A stretch of DNA of 64,000 bases from Raffaelea ambrosiae (GCA_002778195.1 PCDI01000002.1:3113234-3177233), one strand, 5' to 3'; counted from the first letter of the stretch, positions 22,464-34,283 are shown. Numbers and translations: made by a program. Notes: generated by a model not told the origin, from the letters alone.

Positions 22464-23910
22464 ATGGAGCCACTCAATGTGCTGATGGTGAGTTGATGGC
22501 GTGTGCCGAGCGGCGTTCCTGGTTCCGGGTGTCGTTTGTGCCACAGCTTTCTGACATGATGCACTTTCCCAGGTCGGTACCGGCGAGTACACGACGGGCT
22601 TCGTGGGCGGCGGAGCTTCCGGCTCGGACAAGAAGGTCGGTGTGGTGGGCCTCAGCTTGTTCGATCTGCGGAGGCGAGGCAAGGTTGACAAGCTGTCCAT
22701 GGTCGGCACGACCGGCTCCAAGTTCCCTGCGATTCGTAAGTGGCCTCCGTGGTTGTCTGGGTGTTTGGTCTGCCCCCCCCTCCCCCTTGGCTTGTTTCTG
22801 TTCTGCGCGAACAAGCTCCCTCGGTCCACCGACTAATGCGATCCAGGCGAGCATCTGCACAAGAACATCACCCAGGCCTACAACAACCTCAACACCGAGT
22901 TCACCTCGTACCCGGCCGACGGCGTGCGGAATCCCGATGCCTACAAGGAGGCCATTGACGCCCTGAAGCCCGGCGATGCGATCACCATCTTCACGCCCGA
23001 CCCGACCCACTTCCCCATTGCGCTGTACGCCATCGAGCGCGGCATCCACGTCATGATCACCAAGCCAGCCGTCAAGACGCTGGAGCACCACAACACGCTG
23101 ATCGAGGCGGCGCGCAAGAAGGGCGTTTACGTGTACATTGAGCACCACAAGCGCTACGACCCGGCTTACGCCGATGCGCGCTTCAAGGCGCAGAAGCTGG
23201 GCGACTTCAACTACTTTTACAGCTACATGTCGCAGCCCAAGTTCCAGCTCGAGACCTTCAAGGCCTGGGCCGGCGTCGAGTCGGACATTTCGTACTACCT
23301 CAACAGCCACCACATCGACATCTGCGACTCCATGGTCTCGCAGCTCGGCTACGTGCCCGTGTCCGTGACCGCCCAGGCCTCCAAGGGCGTCGCCACCGAT
23401 CTCGGCTGCGCCGAACAGACCGAGGACACCATCACGCTGCTCGTCCGCTGGGAGCACCCGCAGAAGCCGGGCAAGATCGGCACCGCCGTCTACACGGCCT
23501 CGTGGACCGCCCCGCAAAAGGCTGGCGTCCACTCCAACCAGTACTTCCACTACCTGGCCGCCGACGGCGAGGTCCGCGTCAACCAGGCCAAGCGCGGCTA
23601 CGACGTCGCCGACGACAGCGCCGGCCAGCTGGTCTGGTACAACCCCTTTTACATGCGTTATGCCCCCGATGAGGACGGCAACTTTGCCGGCCAGACCGGC
23701 TACGGCTACGTCTCGTTTGAGAAGTTTGTCGATGGCTGCCGGTCTGTCAACGCAGGCACCCTCAAACCGGCCGACCTGGACGCCAAAGGCCTGCCGACGC
23801 TGGCCAACACCATTGCCACCACGGCCATTCTGGAGGCGGGCCGCCGGAGCATCGATGAGAAGCGTGAGGTCAAGATCGAGTCCAAGGACGGCGTGTGGAA
23901 GCTGGTATAA
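22464..23910 (+). CDS. Gfo/Idh/MocA-family NAD(P)-dependent oxidoreductase
   Basis: Three exons, 22464-22487, 22573-22735 and 22847-23910, encode 416 aa. The first exon has only eight codons; introns of 85 and 111 nt have GTGAGT/GTAAGT donors and CCAG acceptors, the second with branch GACTAAT. The N-terminus is a Rossmann fold with GTGEYTTG (10-17). The conserved Lys of the family's second motif is Lys135 in ITKPAVKT, followed by EHHKRYDPAY, and a C-terminal alpha/beta domain with the SHHID motif (catalytic-type His). Such enzymes oxidise or reduce sugars and sugar acids. Fungal homologues of this kind are often labelled D-galacturonate reductase, which I regard as plausible but unproven here. 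An insertion after the dinucleotide loop (residues 20-45) makes it longer than bacterial members. Confidence 0.87.
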
Positions 23911-24315
23911 TTGTATGGAGGGGACACAGGCTATGCAAGGATGCCGGGAACGTATATAGGATAAAATGAAGATCAGTTGCCAGAACCAAAACAGATTTCT
24001 GTGGTGAAGAAGAGAGCACGCTGAAGACAAGTGGTAATCTGATTGGCCATTGACGATTTACAGTGGAGCTCGCGTGCCCAATGACGAACGCCAGCGGGGT
24101 TGTTTCCTTCTGAGAAACAGCGCCTTGCGCTTTCCTTCTGCGGAGACGCGTCTTGCCGCAAAGGGCAGTCACGGAATTGACGACAATTCTTAGAAAACAG
24201 ACACTTCTGTGCCTCCCCGTTTCTCTTCTTCTTCTTTCAACAGATCCACAACGACTCCCGTCTCCCCCTTTTCCTGCGCATACCGACAACACGTAGCCTC
24301 TCTCCACAAGCTACC
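23911..24315. other. Tandem spacer, oxidoreductase / APC6
   Basis: 405 nt between two + strand genes. It should contain the terminator region of the first and the promoter of the second. The last 90 nt before 24316 are T/C-rich. Confidence 0.55.
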
Positions 24316-26764
24316 ATGGAGACCTTTCTGCGCGACTGGCGTCAGGACGCGCTCAACAAGGCCCAATACGACTCGGCTATCTTCATAGGAGACAAGCTGT
24401 TGGCCCTGACAGGTGAGAAAGAACTTTCTGGCTGCCCCCAATTTCTGATGCATTCTGTTACTGCATCACCCGGATCTGCCGTCTTTGTTGCCCTGCTTTG
24501 TCTGTTTCTGGCTGCCTGTGTGCTCTGCTTGCCCGGCCTCTGCTGACCGCCCAGGCGACGACAAGGATGCCTTCTGGCTGGCACAGGTGCACTTTGCCAT
24601 GGGCAACTACACGCGGGCACAGGCTCTGCTGTCCAAGTCCGACCTCATCGCACGCAACGCCTCCTGCCGATACCTCGCCGCACACTGTCTGATCAAGCAG
24701 GGCCGGTTTGACGACGCCCTGACCGTCCTTGGCGAGCGGAACCCGACGCACCTGATCCCTTCGTCAGCCAACAAGCGAAAGGCACCGAGCGAGCGGAATA
24801 CCAGCACCAGCAGCAACATCGGAGGAGGCCAACTCGGCAGTCGAAGGGCGGCCGGGGAGAGAGCTGCCAGCGGGAAGGCTGCCCTGTCTTCGGGATCGGC
24901 ATCTGGGGCAACAAGAGGGCTGGGCAATGGCAAGGCGGCTGCTGGCACTGGGTCTGGAGCACAGGCAGCCAACACAGCAGCCGCTCTGGCTGCGGCGGAA
25001 AGCAAGGCAGAGGCAGAGGCAGCAGCCGCAGAGGCGTCTAACAGGCGGTACGAAGCCGGCATGTGCTACCTGCGGGGCATCTGCTATGCCAAGCAGAACG
25101 TGTTCGACCGAGCCAAGGAGTGCTATCAGGACGCCGTGCGCATCGACGTGCAATGCTTCGAGGCCTTTCAGCAGCTGACCAAGAATGCTCTGATGGCCCC
25201 GGACGAGGAGTGGGAATTTCTGCACTCGCTCAATTTTGACAGCATCACGGTCGGCAGTGGCGATGCGGCGGATGCGGACGCGGCCCAGGAGGCTGCGGAT
25301 TTCACGCGCATGCTGTACAGCACGCGGCTGTCCAAGTACCGCAATCCAGAGGCCTTTGCCACCGCGGCCGAATGTCTGGCCACACACTACCGCCTGGGCA
25401 ACAACGCCGACCTGCTGCTGGCACGGGCCGACCTGGCGTATACGCAGTGCCGGTACGAAGACGCGCTGACCCTGACGAGCACCATTCTCGAGGAGGACCG
25501 GTACAACTTTGGGGCGTACCCGCTGCACTTGGCATGTCTGTTTGAGCTGCGGATGAAGAACGTCTTGTTTCTCGTGGCCCACGACCTGGCGGACCAGCAC
25601 CCGGACGAGCCGTGCACCTGGCTGGCAGTGGGCGTGTACTACTTTGCAACGGACCGCATTGCCGAGGCCCGACGCTACTTCAGCAAGGCCAGCATGATGG
25701 ACGCCCACTACGGGCCGGCATGGATCGGGTTTGCACACACGTTTGCGGCCGAGGGCGAGCACGACCAGGCCATCTCAGCCTACTCAACGGCGGCGCGGCT
25801 GTTCACGGGCACGCACCTGCCGCAGGTGTTCCTGGGCATGCAGCACCACGCGATGAACAATATGACCGTGGCCGAGGAGTTTCTCAAAACCGCGTACGGA
25901 CTGTGTCGTGAAGACCCACTGCTGCTCAACGAGATGGGCGTGGTGTGCTACCACCAGGACCGCCCTAAGGACGCGGCGACACTGTTCCGCAAGGCGCTTG
26001 AGGTGGCCGAAGATATGGACTGCGACCCCCAGGCGTGGCTGAGCGCACGCATCAACCTTGCTCATGCGTTCCGGCGCATGCGGCTCTTCCGGGAAGCTCT
26101 CAGTCAGTTCGACGAGGTGCTGCGACTGGGCGGCAAGAATGCGGCTGTCTTCTCTGCCAAGGGCCTGATCCATCTGGAGCGCGGGCGGCCGGAAGAGGCA
26201 GCCGTGGTGCTGCACGAGGCGCTGGCGATCCGGCCACAGGACCCAATTGCAACAGAGCTCCTTAACAAGGCTCTTAACGAGATGGCCACGAGCCGCAGCG
26301 TGCTGCTGTTGCCCGGAGAAGGCGGCGGGACCGGCGGCGAAGACGACCTGGGCATACACGGCCTCGACGAGGACGACGAGGACGAAGACGACGATCACGA
26401 CCCTGGCGTCGATGCGGAAGCAATGGCTGGGCTCGAGAGGAGCTTGCAGCAGAGACGGCAGGCGGCCCGACAGCAACTGAACGAGGTGTTGGCAGGGGCA
26501 CCGTCGACGCGAGCGCGACAGGCGCGGAACAAGGGCAAAGGCAAACCTGGTGTGGGAGCCGGCGGAGGAGAAGACAATGGCCTGATAGACGACGACGGCG
26601 GCGACGGCAGCCTGGGAGGAGGCGTGCCGCCGGACCAGCTGCGACGCATGGTGCGCAATCCATACATGACCCAGCTGCAGCGGCAGATGCAGATGCAACA
26701 ACTGGGATCTGACGAAGCCGGAGGAAGCGGCGGAGGCCGGCCTGTAGGGGAGCACGAGGAGTAA
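24316..26764 (+). CDS. CDC16: Anaphase-promoting complex TPR subunit Cdc16/Cut9 (Apc6)
   Basis: Two exons, 24316-24412 and 24555-26764, give 768 aa. The 142-nt intron has donor GTGAGA, branch GCTGACC and acceptor CCAG. The protein begins with the Cut9-type N-terminus (YDSAIFIGDKLLALTG) and is built from tetratricopeptide repeats, clearest at about residues 35-105, 185-235 and 300-590 (for example RCYLAAHCLIKQGRFDDAL-like and GRPEEAAVVLHEALAIRPQDPIA-like units). Family role: scaffold TPR subunit of the APC/C ubiquitin ligase that drives anaphase and mitotic exit in the nucleus. An Ala/Gly/Ser-rich insertion (about 110-180) splits the N-terminal repeats, and the C-terminus has an acidic run (DEDDEDEDDDHD) and a Gln/Met-rich end. 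The gene converges on the acetoacetyl-CoA synthetase gene, 359 nt away. Confidence 0.92.
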
Positions 26765-27123
26765 TGGGAACGACCGAAGAGAAGAAAGGAAGAAAGAAGC
26801 AGACCTTCCACGACCGAGAGGTCTCTCAAAGCATATATACATTACGAGACAACGAAGGCGTTTGGGGTAGGGGGGGAAAACAACATGTGTACAATATGCA
26901 TCATGGATATTATTCGCCAAAAGAAGGGAGGCACCAACTGCACGACAGGGGGGGTTTTTACTTTTTTTTTTTGCCCACAACTGCATAATGATAGACGAAG
27001 TTTATGTTCTTCGCCTTGATCTCACAATTTCGTCTTTTCTTGCTCGCATGTTTTCACGCTCATATTCTCAACTCTTGATTTATGCTGTTTCTCTCGAAAT
27101 CATTATCTGCTAACTTATAAGCA
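26765..27123. other. Convergent 3' spacer, APC6 / AACS
   Basis: 359 nt, A- and T-rich, holding the two 3' UTRs. No gene or clear hairpin is seen. Confidence 0.55.
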
Positions 27124-29470
27124 TTACAGTTTCGACTTGGAGGCCTGCGCAGCAATGGTCTCGACGTCGACAAACTGGTAGTAGAAGTCGAGGCTCTCTG
27201 GGTTGGCCAGAGTGCCGCTGGGCTTGATCTTCTCGCCGCAGACGATGCGCTTGACGGGCAGCTCGACCTTTTTCATGTTGACGGTGGTGGGGATGGCGGG
27301 GGTGGTGAAGATGTAGCGCGGGACGTGGCGCTTGGACAGCTCGCGCTCGACAGCGGCGCGGATCCTGGCTTCGAGTTCGGCATTGAAGGGCGGTGCCTCG
27401 GGCCGCATCTGCAAGAACAGCAGGACGGACTCGTCGTTGTCGCGGCCGGGCCGGCGCTGGCCCACGCACAGCGAGTCGGCCACGATGTTGGCAAAGTTGC
27501 GCTCCACGACGGCGTAGATCTCGGCAGAGCCGAAGCGGACGCCGGATGGGTTGAGCACGCCGTCGGCGCGGCCCAGGAACTCGACGGCGCCGGTGGCGGG
27601 GTGGCGGAGCACAAAGTCGCCGTGGGCCCAGACGCCGCGGAAGCGGGCAAAGTAGGCGTCGTGGTAGCGCGAGCCCGGCGGCGCGGCGGGCTTGTCGCGG
27701 TGGATGGCCATGCGGCCGGTGGCCGGGTCCATGGTGACGCGGCCGCTGCCTGGGTCGGCCCAGAAGAAGCACGGCACGTTGGGGAAGGGCTGGACGGCGA
27801 CCAGCTCGCCGGGCGCGCCGTCGGCTACCTCGCGGCCGACGGCGTACTCGGAACCGGGACTCTCCGGCTCGGCCGCCGAGTCGTACATGCGCACATCGAC
27901 GCCCAGGCTCGGGCCCTGCGAGCCGCCGACGTACACGGGGGTCAGCGGGTTGCAGGCGCCGAAGCAGCCGGCAATGTCGGTGCCGCCGGAGATGTTGGCC
28001 AGCTGGACGTGGCGGGGGAACCCTTTGTCGTAGAACCAGTGCTGCAGCTCGTCGGAGAGCACCATGCCGGTGCAGGTGACGTGGGTCAGGGCGGACAGGT
28101 CGGCGATCTCGCGCGGGGCGATGTTGTTGCGGGCCATCTCGAGCAGCCAGCGCGGGCTGATGCCCAGCTTGCAGACGCGCTGCTCGGCGGCGATGCGGAC
28201 GAGCATGGTGCGGTCGGGCACAAATGGCGAGCCGTCGTAGAGGACGGTGCGGCAGCCGAACAGCAGCACGGCGACGGCGGCGACGTACATGATCCAGCCG
28301 GTGGTGGTGTACTGCATGCAGACGGAGCCTGGGCCGAGCCCCTCGTGCAGACGGCCCTCCTTGAAGTAGTTGAGCATCAGGCCGCCGACGGAGTGCGCAA
28401 TGGCCTTGGGCGTGCCGGTGGTGCCGGACGAGAAGCACACGAGGAAGGGGTCCGAGAAGGGGATGCGCGCAAACGGCGGCGCGTCCGCGAGGGCCATGGC
28501 CAGCGGGGGGGTGTTGCGCAGAAAGTCGGCCCAGGTGACGGCCTTGGGCACGCGGGCGATGTCGCCGGGGGCGTCTGCGAAGCGCGGCACCGACACCACC
28601 TGCCGGAAGGCGGTGCAGGGCGTGAGGCCGCGCACGACAGCGGCCATCTTGTCGCGCAGGTCGGTGGTCTTGCCGTTGTAGACGGTGGCGTCGTCAAAGA
28701 AGAGCAGCTTGGGGTTGACCTGGACGGCGCGCTGCAGGATGCCCTGGGCGCCGGTGTCGGTGGAGCTGCTGCTGAAGAGGGCGCCGAGCCAGCAGGTGGC
28801 CAGCCAGACGATGAGCGTCTCGACGCTGACGGCGCCGACCAGGACCACGCGGTCGCCGACGCCGACGCCGGCCTCGCGGGCCATGGCGCCGGCCAGCTGG
28901 GCGGCCCGGGCCCGGATCTCGCCCCAGGTGACGTCGCGCGTGTTGGCGGGCCCGCCGCCCTCGCGCACGGCCGTCACGGCGATGCGGTCGTCTTCCTTGC
29001 CGCGGGCAGTGGTGCGCTGGTCGGTGCGCCCCTGCAGGCCGGCCGGGTCGGCGCGGTTGAAGAGCATGTTCTCGGCAAAGTTGATGCGGACGCCCTTGAA
29101 CCACTCGGGGACGGCGTCCACGGTGAGCGACTCGTCGACGACGCCGCCGCCGCCGTGACTAGGCCGGTAGTCGCCCTCATAGATGTAGCTGGCGGAGTCG
29201 AAGAGGACGGACCAGAAGTCGGTGCGGCGCTGCAACGAGAAGGCATACAGGTCGTCAAAGGTCTGTTTGCGGTTGTTAGCTTTGGTCGGGCCAACTCGTG
29301 TGTGCTCCTGGGGACGGATGCTTTCCGGGAGAGACCTCCTCTCGGCAACCGACCTGCATGTTCAGATTGTACCGGTCATTGACGCCCTGCATGAACTTGT
29401 ACATCTGCGAGCCCTTGGGGTTGGGGTTCTCCCAGAGCTTCCGGGGAGCGCTTCTGCTGGGCAGGGCCAT
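27124..29470 (-). CDS. AACS: Acetoacetyl-CoA synthetase with C-terminal SKL
   Basis: Two exons, 29470-29354 and 29262-27124, give 751 aa. The 91-nt intron has donor GTCGGT, branch GCTAAC and acceptor ACAG, and falls after NLNMQ in phase 0. It is an acyl-CoA synthetase of the ANL superfamily: the ATP-binding loop FSSGTTGTPKAIAHS is near residues 312-326, then SGGTDIAGCF, GVRFGSAEIY and the C-terminal catalytic Lys region MKKVELPVKRIV near 700. The start KLWENPNPKGSQMYKFMQ is typical of acetoacetyl-CoA synthetase, which activates acetoacetate with ATP and CoA for ketone or leucine use and lipid synthesis. The enzyme is usually cytosolic, but this one ends ASKSKL, a textbook type 1 peroxisomal signal. 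It is somewhat longer than usual because of Gly/Ala insertions. Confidence 0.92.
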
Positions 29471-30607
29471 GATGAAAACAACAAAAGACAGCTCCGGGCT
29501 GAGCAAACTATGTCTCGGTCGCTGGTTCTCCTGGTGGAAATGGGGTTTCCCTACAGCATAGCAACAAAGACAACGGTACGAGGAAGAGACAATAGTCAAG
29601 AAAAAGAGAAAGGGGCGAGGAAGGCGAGAGTCAGAAACAGAAACAGCAATCGACAAGAAAGAAGAAGAACAGATGCGCCCGCCATCTTCAGAGACCTCTC
29701 ATGAACCGAGGTCGGCGGGCGACGGCGACACACAAGAAGACAGGTCCGTCATGAATCATCGTGCGGGGGTTGGGGCTGGCTGGCTATGGCGCGGTCATGG
29801 CGCTGCCGCTCGCTGCCAGTCGCTGCCCGTCGCAGCCAGTCGCTCTCAGATCTGCCGGTGCCAGCCTGCCTAATCTCAGTTGGGCCAATCGACAACCACG
29901 CTTGCCGCTTATTTTCGCTGCTTTGTTTTCCGTTCGCTATCAAAGGCGGCACCGCCGGCAGACGACGAAATGTCCGGGGTTGACTTCGGCTGTGTGAGGG
30001 GGGGGGGGATGGAATGGGGTAACTAATATTAAACAGTAAACGTGGGTGGCTTTTGGCGGCTTTTGCGCTGGGTCCAGCCACAAAGGCCTGGCGACGCTTC
30101 CCCAGCCTTGACCCGCGGCCCTGCTTGTCGGACAGCTCCACTTGGGGCCAGATACAAACTCTGGGGGGGGCCGGAGTGTTATTGACTTGTGTCCGGGCTG
30201 GAGCCTTCCTGTTCGCGTCGTCCTTTCAAGAATGGACGGCCGCGGTCAGCAGCTTGTTGATGATGAAGATTGGAGACGAAAAAGACGAAATAGAGGACGG
30301 AGGATAGTCCAAGGCAAACGAGAGAAGATTGGATCAACGTGCCTTTTCTATAGCTTTTGCAGGCTGTCTTGGTTGAGATCTGCCCCGAGGCAGGTGGCTG
30401 TACAAATCCGCAAAGGACTGCGCAGATGCCGTAACTAGCTCCAGAGAGAGTGACCCCACTGAGATCCCACTGAGAAGCGGGCAGGGGAGAAAGATGAGTA
30501 TGCACGTGACCGTTTGGCACTAAATAGTGTCACGTGTTTTTGTTTTTGAGGTGCATTAAGGGACGTTGCACTAAATAAGCCAAGCAAAGCCCAAAGCTCC
30601 CTCAAAA
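29471..30607. other. Divergent promoter region, AACS / HNH gene
   Basis: 1.1 kb between two outward-pointing genes. No gene is seen. An 11-nt G run lies at 29998-30008. A short direct repeat of GTCGCTGCC/CAGTCGCT type occurs at about 29805-29850. Confidence 0.55.
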
Positions 30608-31774
30608 ATGCAACCTACCACAGCTATCACGAAGCCTATCAGCCGACCCGCCCAACCAGCAGGAAGCTTGTCTCTCTGCAGCTTCTCAGGGGACAGACAA
30701 TTGGCTCATCGTGGATTTTCTGTAGATTCGCACATCTTCTCACCAGCCTCGAGCTTTTGGTCTTTCTTCTGTCTCCAGAAATGGCACCAAACAGATATCA
30801 GCTGGACGCGACGTGTTCATTTGGAATCCCCGCCATGATGAACTGCTCGGAGGACTGCGGCGCAATGCCGGGATAACCAACGCCGATTTCCTCCAGATGC
30901 TTGACATACTGCCCATCACATCAGACGACCGCATCATCCAAAACGACAAGGGCGAAGAGATCTTTCGGAACGATAACCCGCTGCAGCCTGGAGATTATGT
31001 CGTGTCTGCAGAGGAAATTAAGGTTTGTTAGACTGCGCCTAACCAGTTATTATACATAGTAATCCAGCTTTCTAAATACGACGCAGGTGACCGATGAAAA
31101 CGTTTATACGCGCGCCCACTCAATTGCTACAGGCCCGAGAGTCCAATCGTTCACAGATGCAGTCCGGCAGCGAGATGGCCGATGCGTTGTTTCCAAAGTA
31201 GAACACCCGCAAATAGAAGAAGACGATTGGACAACTTTCGAAGCAGCCCATATCTTCCCTCTAGCGTACCAAAGTCAGTGGCAGCAGCAAAATTACGGCC
31301 GCTGGATCACCATCGATGCTCCTCAGGGGGACAGCATCAATTCTGTCCAAAACGGGATACTTCTGCGTACCAATTTCCACCAGCAATGGGATCAATACCT
31401 TTTCTCGACCAACCCAGGCGTATGTTGCTGTTTCTATCATCCAAGACAGTACGCTGAGATATCTAGCGTCATTTTCATTCCAGAATAAGTACAAGATTAT
31501 CTATTTCAGAACAGACATTGACAACATCAACGGGAATACCCTTGACCGTCGCCTGCTGGATGACCCGAGGCGTCCGCCCGATGCCTTGCTGCGCTGGCAT
31601 TTCCGGCAGGCTGTTCTCGCAAACATGCGCGGGGCTGGGGAGCCCATTTACGAGCACGACTTTCCATCAGGCTCTGATATAATGGGGGAAATCCTCGCTG
31701 GACCCAAGGCTGCCGAGCGCATCGAATTCGAGCTCTTTGACCGGCTAGCCCACCATGTGGCACCCGAAGACTGA
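30608..31774 (+). CDS. Fungal HNH_2-type nuclease-domain protein; first exon uncertain
   Basis: The last three exons are well supported: one ending at 31022, then 31087-31419 and 31484-31774, joined by 64-nt introns with donors GTTTGT and GTATGT and acceptors GCAG and CCAG. They encode an N-terminal segment (RDVFIWNPRHDELLGGLR), then an HNH motif with His in EAAHIFPL, Asn in VQNGILL and His in NFHQQWD, and a conserved tail. The start is not secure. The frame before RDVFIW has no ATG, so an upstream exon is needed: ATG 30608 with an intron 30711-30801 gives 315 aa, but its donor (GTGGAT) is weak; 30670-30778 is an alternative. Proteins of this kind are numerous and poorly understood in fungi; nuclease activity is inferred from the motif only. 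Confidence 0.72.
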
Positions 31775-32155
31775 AATGAAGCTACACAATGTCCATCGGC
31801 CAACCCCATCTTGGCATCTCTATTCATTTCTATTATTTCCCCTCATGTCATCATTCGCCATCAGAGATCGGGGATGCTGATCGCAGGGGTGTCTGTCTAA
31901 TTGATGAATCATCATACAGTGCATACAGCGGTCTACCCGCTACAAATTAGTATATGGCTAGAGTGCGTGGCTGAACGCCTTTGTATTTGTCTTTCAAGCA
32001 CAGTATGCCAAGACTCTGCCAAGGAAACTGGACCTTCTTGTGATTATCAGACTGCAGTATTTTGAAGCCGCTGACAAAAAGTATAGGACACCCCTGCGAC
32101 GTGTATGCCGCCCATTAGATCGAACAAGACCCCCCTTTTCCTCCCCAACCCCTCC
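31775..32155. other. Convergent 3' spacer, HNH gene / Dal5-type carrier
   Basis: 381 nt holding the two 3' ends. AT-rich, no gene seen. Confidence 0.55.
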
Positions 32156-34255
32156 TCAGATCGCATACCGGAAGTACACATTGCGGTCGCCCAGCTCCAG
32201 CAGCTCGTTGTCCGTCCACATGGACCGCAGCTCCTCGTCCGACATGCTGGCCGCCAGCTGGTCGCGCTTCTTGTTCTCGTGCTGGTACGCAAAGCGCAGG
32301 ATGAGCGCGGCGATCACGCCGGCCACCGAGATGCCCAGACACGTGCCGTAGCCGGCCTGGTACTTGGGCGCCTGGCGCGCCAGGAAGATGTTGCTGCCGC
32401 AGATGCCGCCAAAGTTGCCAAAGGAGATGAGCACGGCCAGCCCGATGGCGCGCTTGCTGCTCGGCGCCAGGTTGTTGCCGATGAGGCAGACGATGCACAT
32501 GAAGGGCGAGAACAGCCCGGCGGCGATAAAGTACAGAAAGGCGTACGACACGCCGGTCATGCGCGGGTGCGGGATGGCCAGCTCGGCGACGAAGCCGATG
32601 ATGGCCAGCAGGAAGCCGGCGATGATAAAGGGCGTGCGCTGCTGGAAGTAGTCGCTGAGCCAGGCAAACGCGAGCACGAACACCAGCGCCACCACGTAGA
32701 TGGGCACCGACATGAGCTGCGCCTTGGCGCTCGTGTAGCCCAGGTCCTCGATGATGGTCGGCGCCGTCGACGTGAAGCCGTACGTGCCGATCGTGCACAC
32801 CCAGAAGCACACCACGCCGCACCAGATGCGCCAGTCGGCAAAGCCGGCAATGATCTGCTTGATGTTGATCTTGTCGCTGTTGGTCACGCGGCCGTGGCCG
32901 GAGCCGGTCTCGAGCGCCAGCCGGTTGATCAGAAACTCCTTCTCCTCGTTGGTGAGGAAGTTGGCCGCCTCGGGGCTGTCGGGTAGCACCTTCCAAACCC
33001 AGAACGACATGAAGACGGGGACGAGGCCTAACAAGGTTAGTGTCCGTTCGATAAAAAAAAAAGAGACGAAATAAAAAAACTAAAAAACTAAAAAAACATC
33101 ACTCCTCGGCAACATCACAACGCGAAACGACCACGGCTTTCAACATCGCCAGCATCACAACAAAAAGAATGGTTTGGTTGTAGATGGACCACAGACCTTC
33201 AATGATAAAGATCCACTGCCAACCGTTCAATCCAGAACGTCTACATAGTGAAAGCATGTTGGTTAGCTTTTGAATCATGTTCTGCTGTCTGGGAGTCAAG
33301 AAGAAGCCATGCATGCATACCCAGCCATGTGCTCAATGCCAAAAGCCAAGAGACCGCTAAAGGCACCGGCGAGTGTAGCGGCACCGTAAAACACCGCCAT
33401 TCGTCTTTGGACTTCGTATCTCTTATACCAAAGAGTGAGAAGATACCTGAACAACGTGTTGTGTTAACAAAGGGTGGAGGGGGGCAGAGGAGCTCGTTGT
33501 GCGTACGTGGAGGCGGGGAAGAAGCCAGCCTCGGCCAGCCCTAAGAAGAACCGGGCCGCATAAAGGCCCTTGTAATTGGAGACTATGCCCATGAGCGTCA
33601 TGACGATGCCCCATGCAAGCAGCAGAGAGGAGATCCAGATCGAAGGCCGGACCAATTTGAGGATGATGTTGCTTGGGACCTCGAAACTGTTTTTTTTTTT
33701 TTTTTTTAGTGATCGTGAGCAAAACTAGCCAATCTATGGTCAAGGGCAGGGCAGCTGGCAATGACGGCAACATACAAGCCATAGGACACAAAGAACAGAG
33801 TCAGGGCGGTGTTGTACATGAGGCCTTCGAGCTTCAGGTCCTCGGTCAGGCCGGCGATCTTAGCATTGCCAATGTTGCTCCGGTCCACATAGCCGACTCT
33901 GTTGGGACGAGATGTGCTGTTAGTAAATGGGGGGGGGAGGGGGGGGGATATGACCCGAACAACGTTTCAAACAAGAGACGAAAAGAAAACGTCGAGGGTC
34001 TATTATGGCTACGCACAGATAGAGAAACGACAGGAGGGGAATCAGCCGCCAGTCCACCTTGCGCAGAATGGCCGCCTCGCGCTCCTTGTCGATCGCCGTG
34101 ATGACCTGGCTGGCGTCCAGGCCGGCTTCCACGGTGCGCAGACCGCCACCACCACCCCGGAGCGCATCATCGACCTTTTCAAAGTCGACATGTTCGACGT
34201 CGTTGCTGACGTGGCGGGCCGTGCCATCCATTGTTTCTTTTGTCTCGGACGACAT
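32156..34255 (-). CDS. Dal5/Tna1-type MFS transporter (anion:cation symporter family)
   Basis: Six exons: 34255-34017, 33898-33776, 33686-33507, 33446-33321, 33240-33197 and 33027-32156, together 527 aa. All junctions keep frame. About twelve spans are expected. Diagnostic features are VGYVDRSNIGNAKIAGL in span 1, SYGFFEVPSNIILK, ARFFLGLAEAGFFPASTYLL, WYKRYEVQRRMAVFY and the NGWQWIFIIEG segment, all hallmarks of the allantoate permease/ACS family that imports vitamins, amides or organic anions with protons at the plasma membrane. The substrate is not predictable. Two splice sites are unusual: GTGCGT and GTCTGT donors in introns 1 and 5, and an acceptor in intron 2 preceded by 18 A residues. 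A (CT)n run on the sense strand lies directly upstream of the start. Confidence 0.88.
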
Positions 34256-34259
34256 GTTG

Positions 34260-34283
34260 GAGAGAGAGAGAGAGAGAGAGAGG
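34260..34283. repeat. (GA)n microsatellite abutting a start codon
   Basis: About twelve GA units, read as (CT)n on the sense strand, ending five nt before the ATG of the Dal5-type carrier. Confidence 0.9.

Noticed and set aside
27325..29382. 685-codon + strand frame opposite acetoacetyl-CoA synthetase
   Set aside because: Antisense shadow; the minus strand has the ATP-binding and catalytic motifs.
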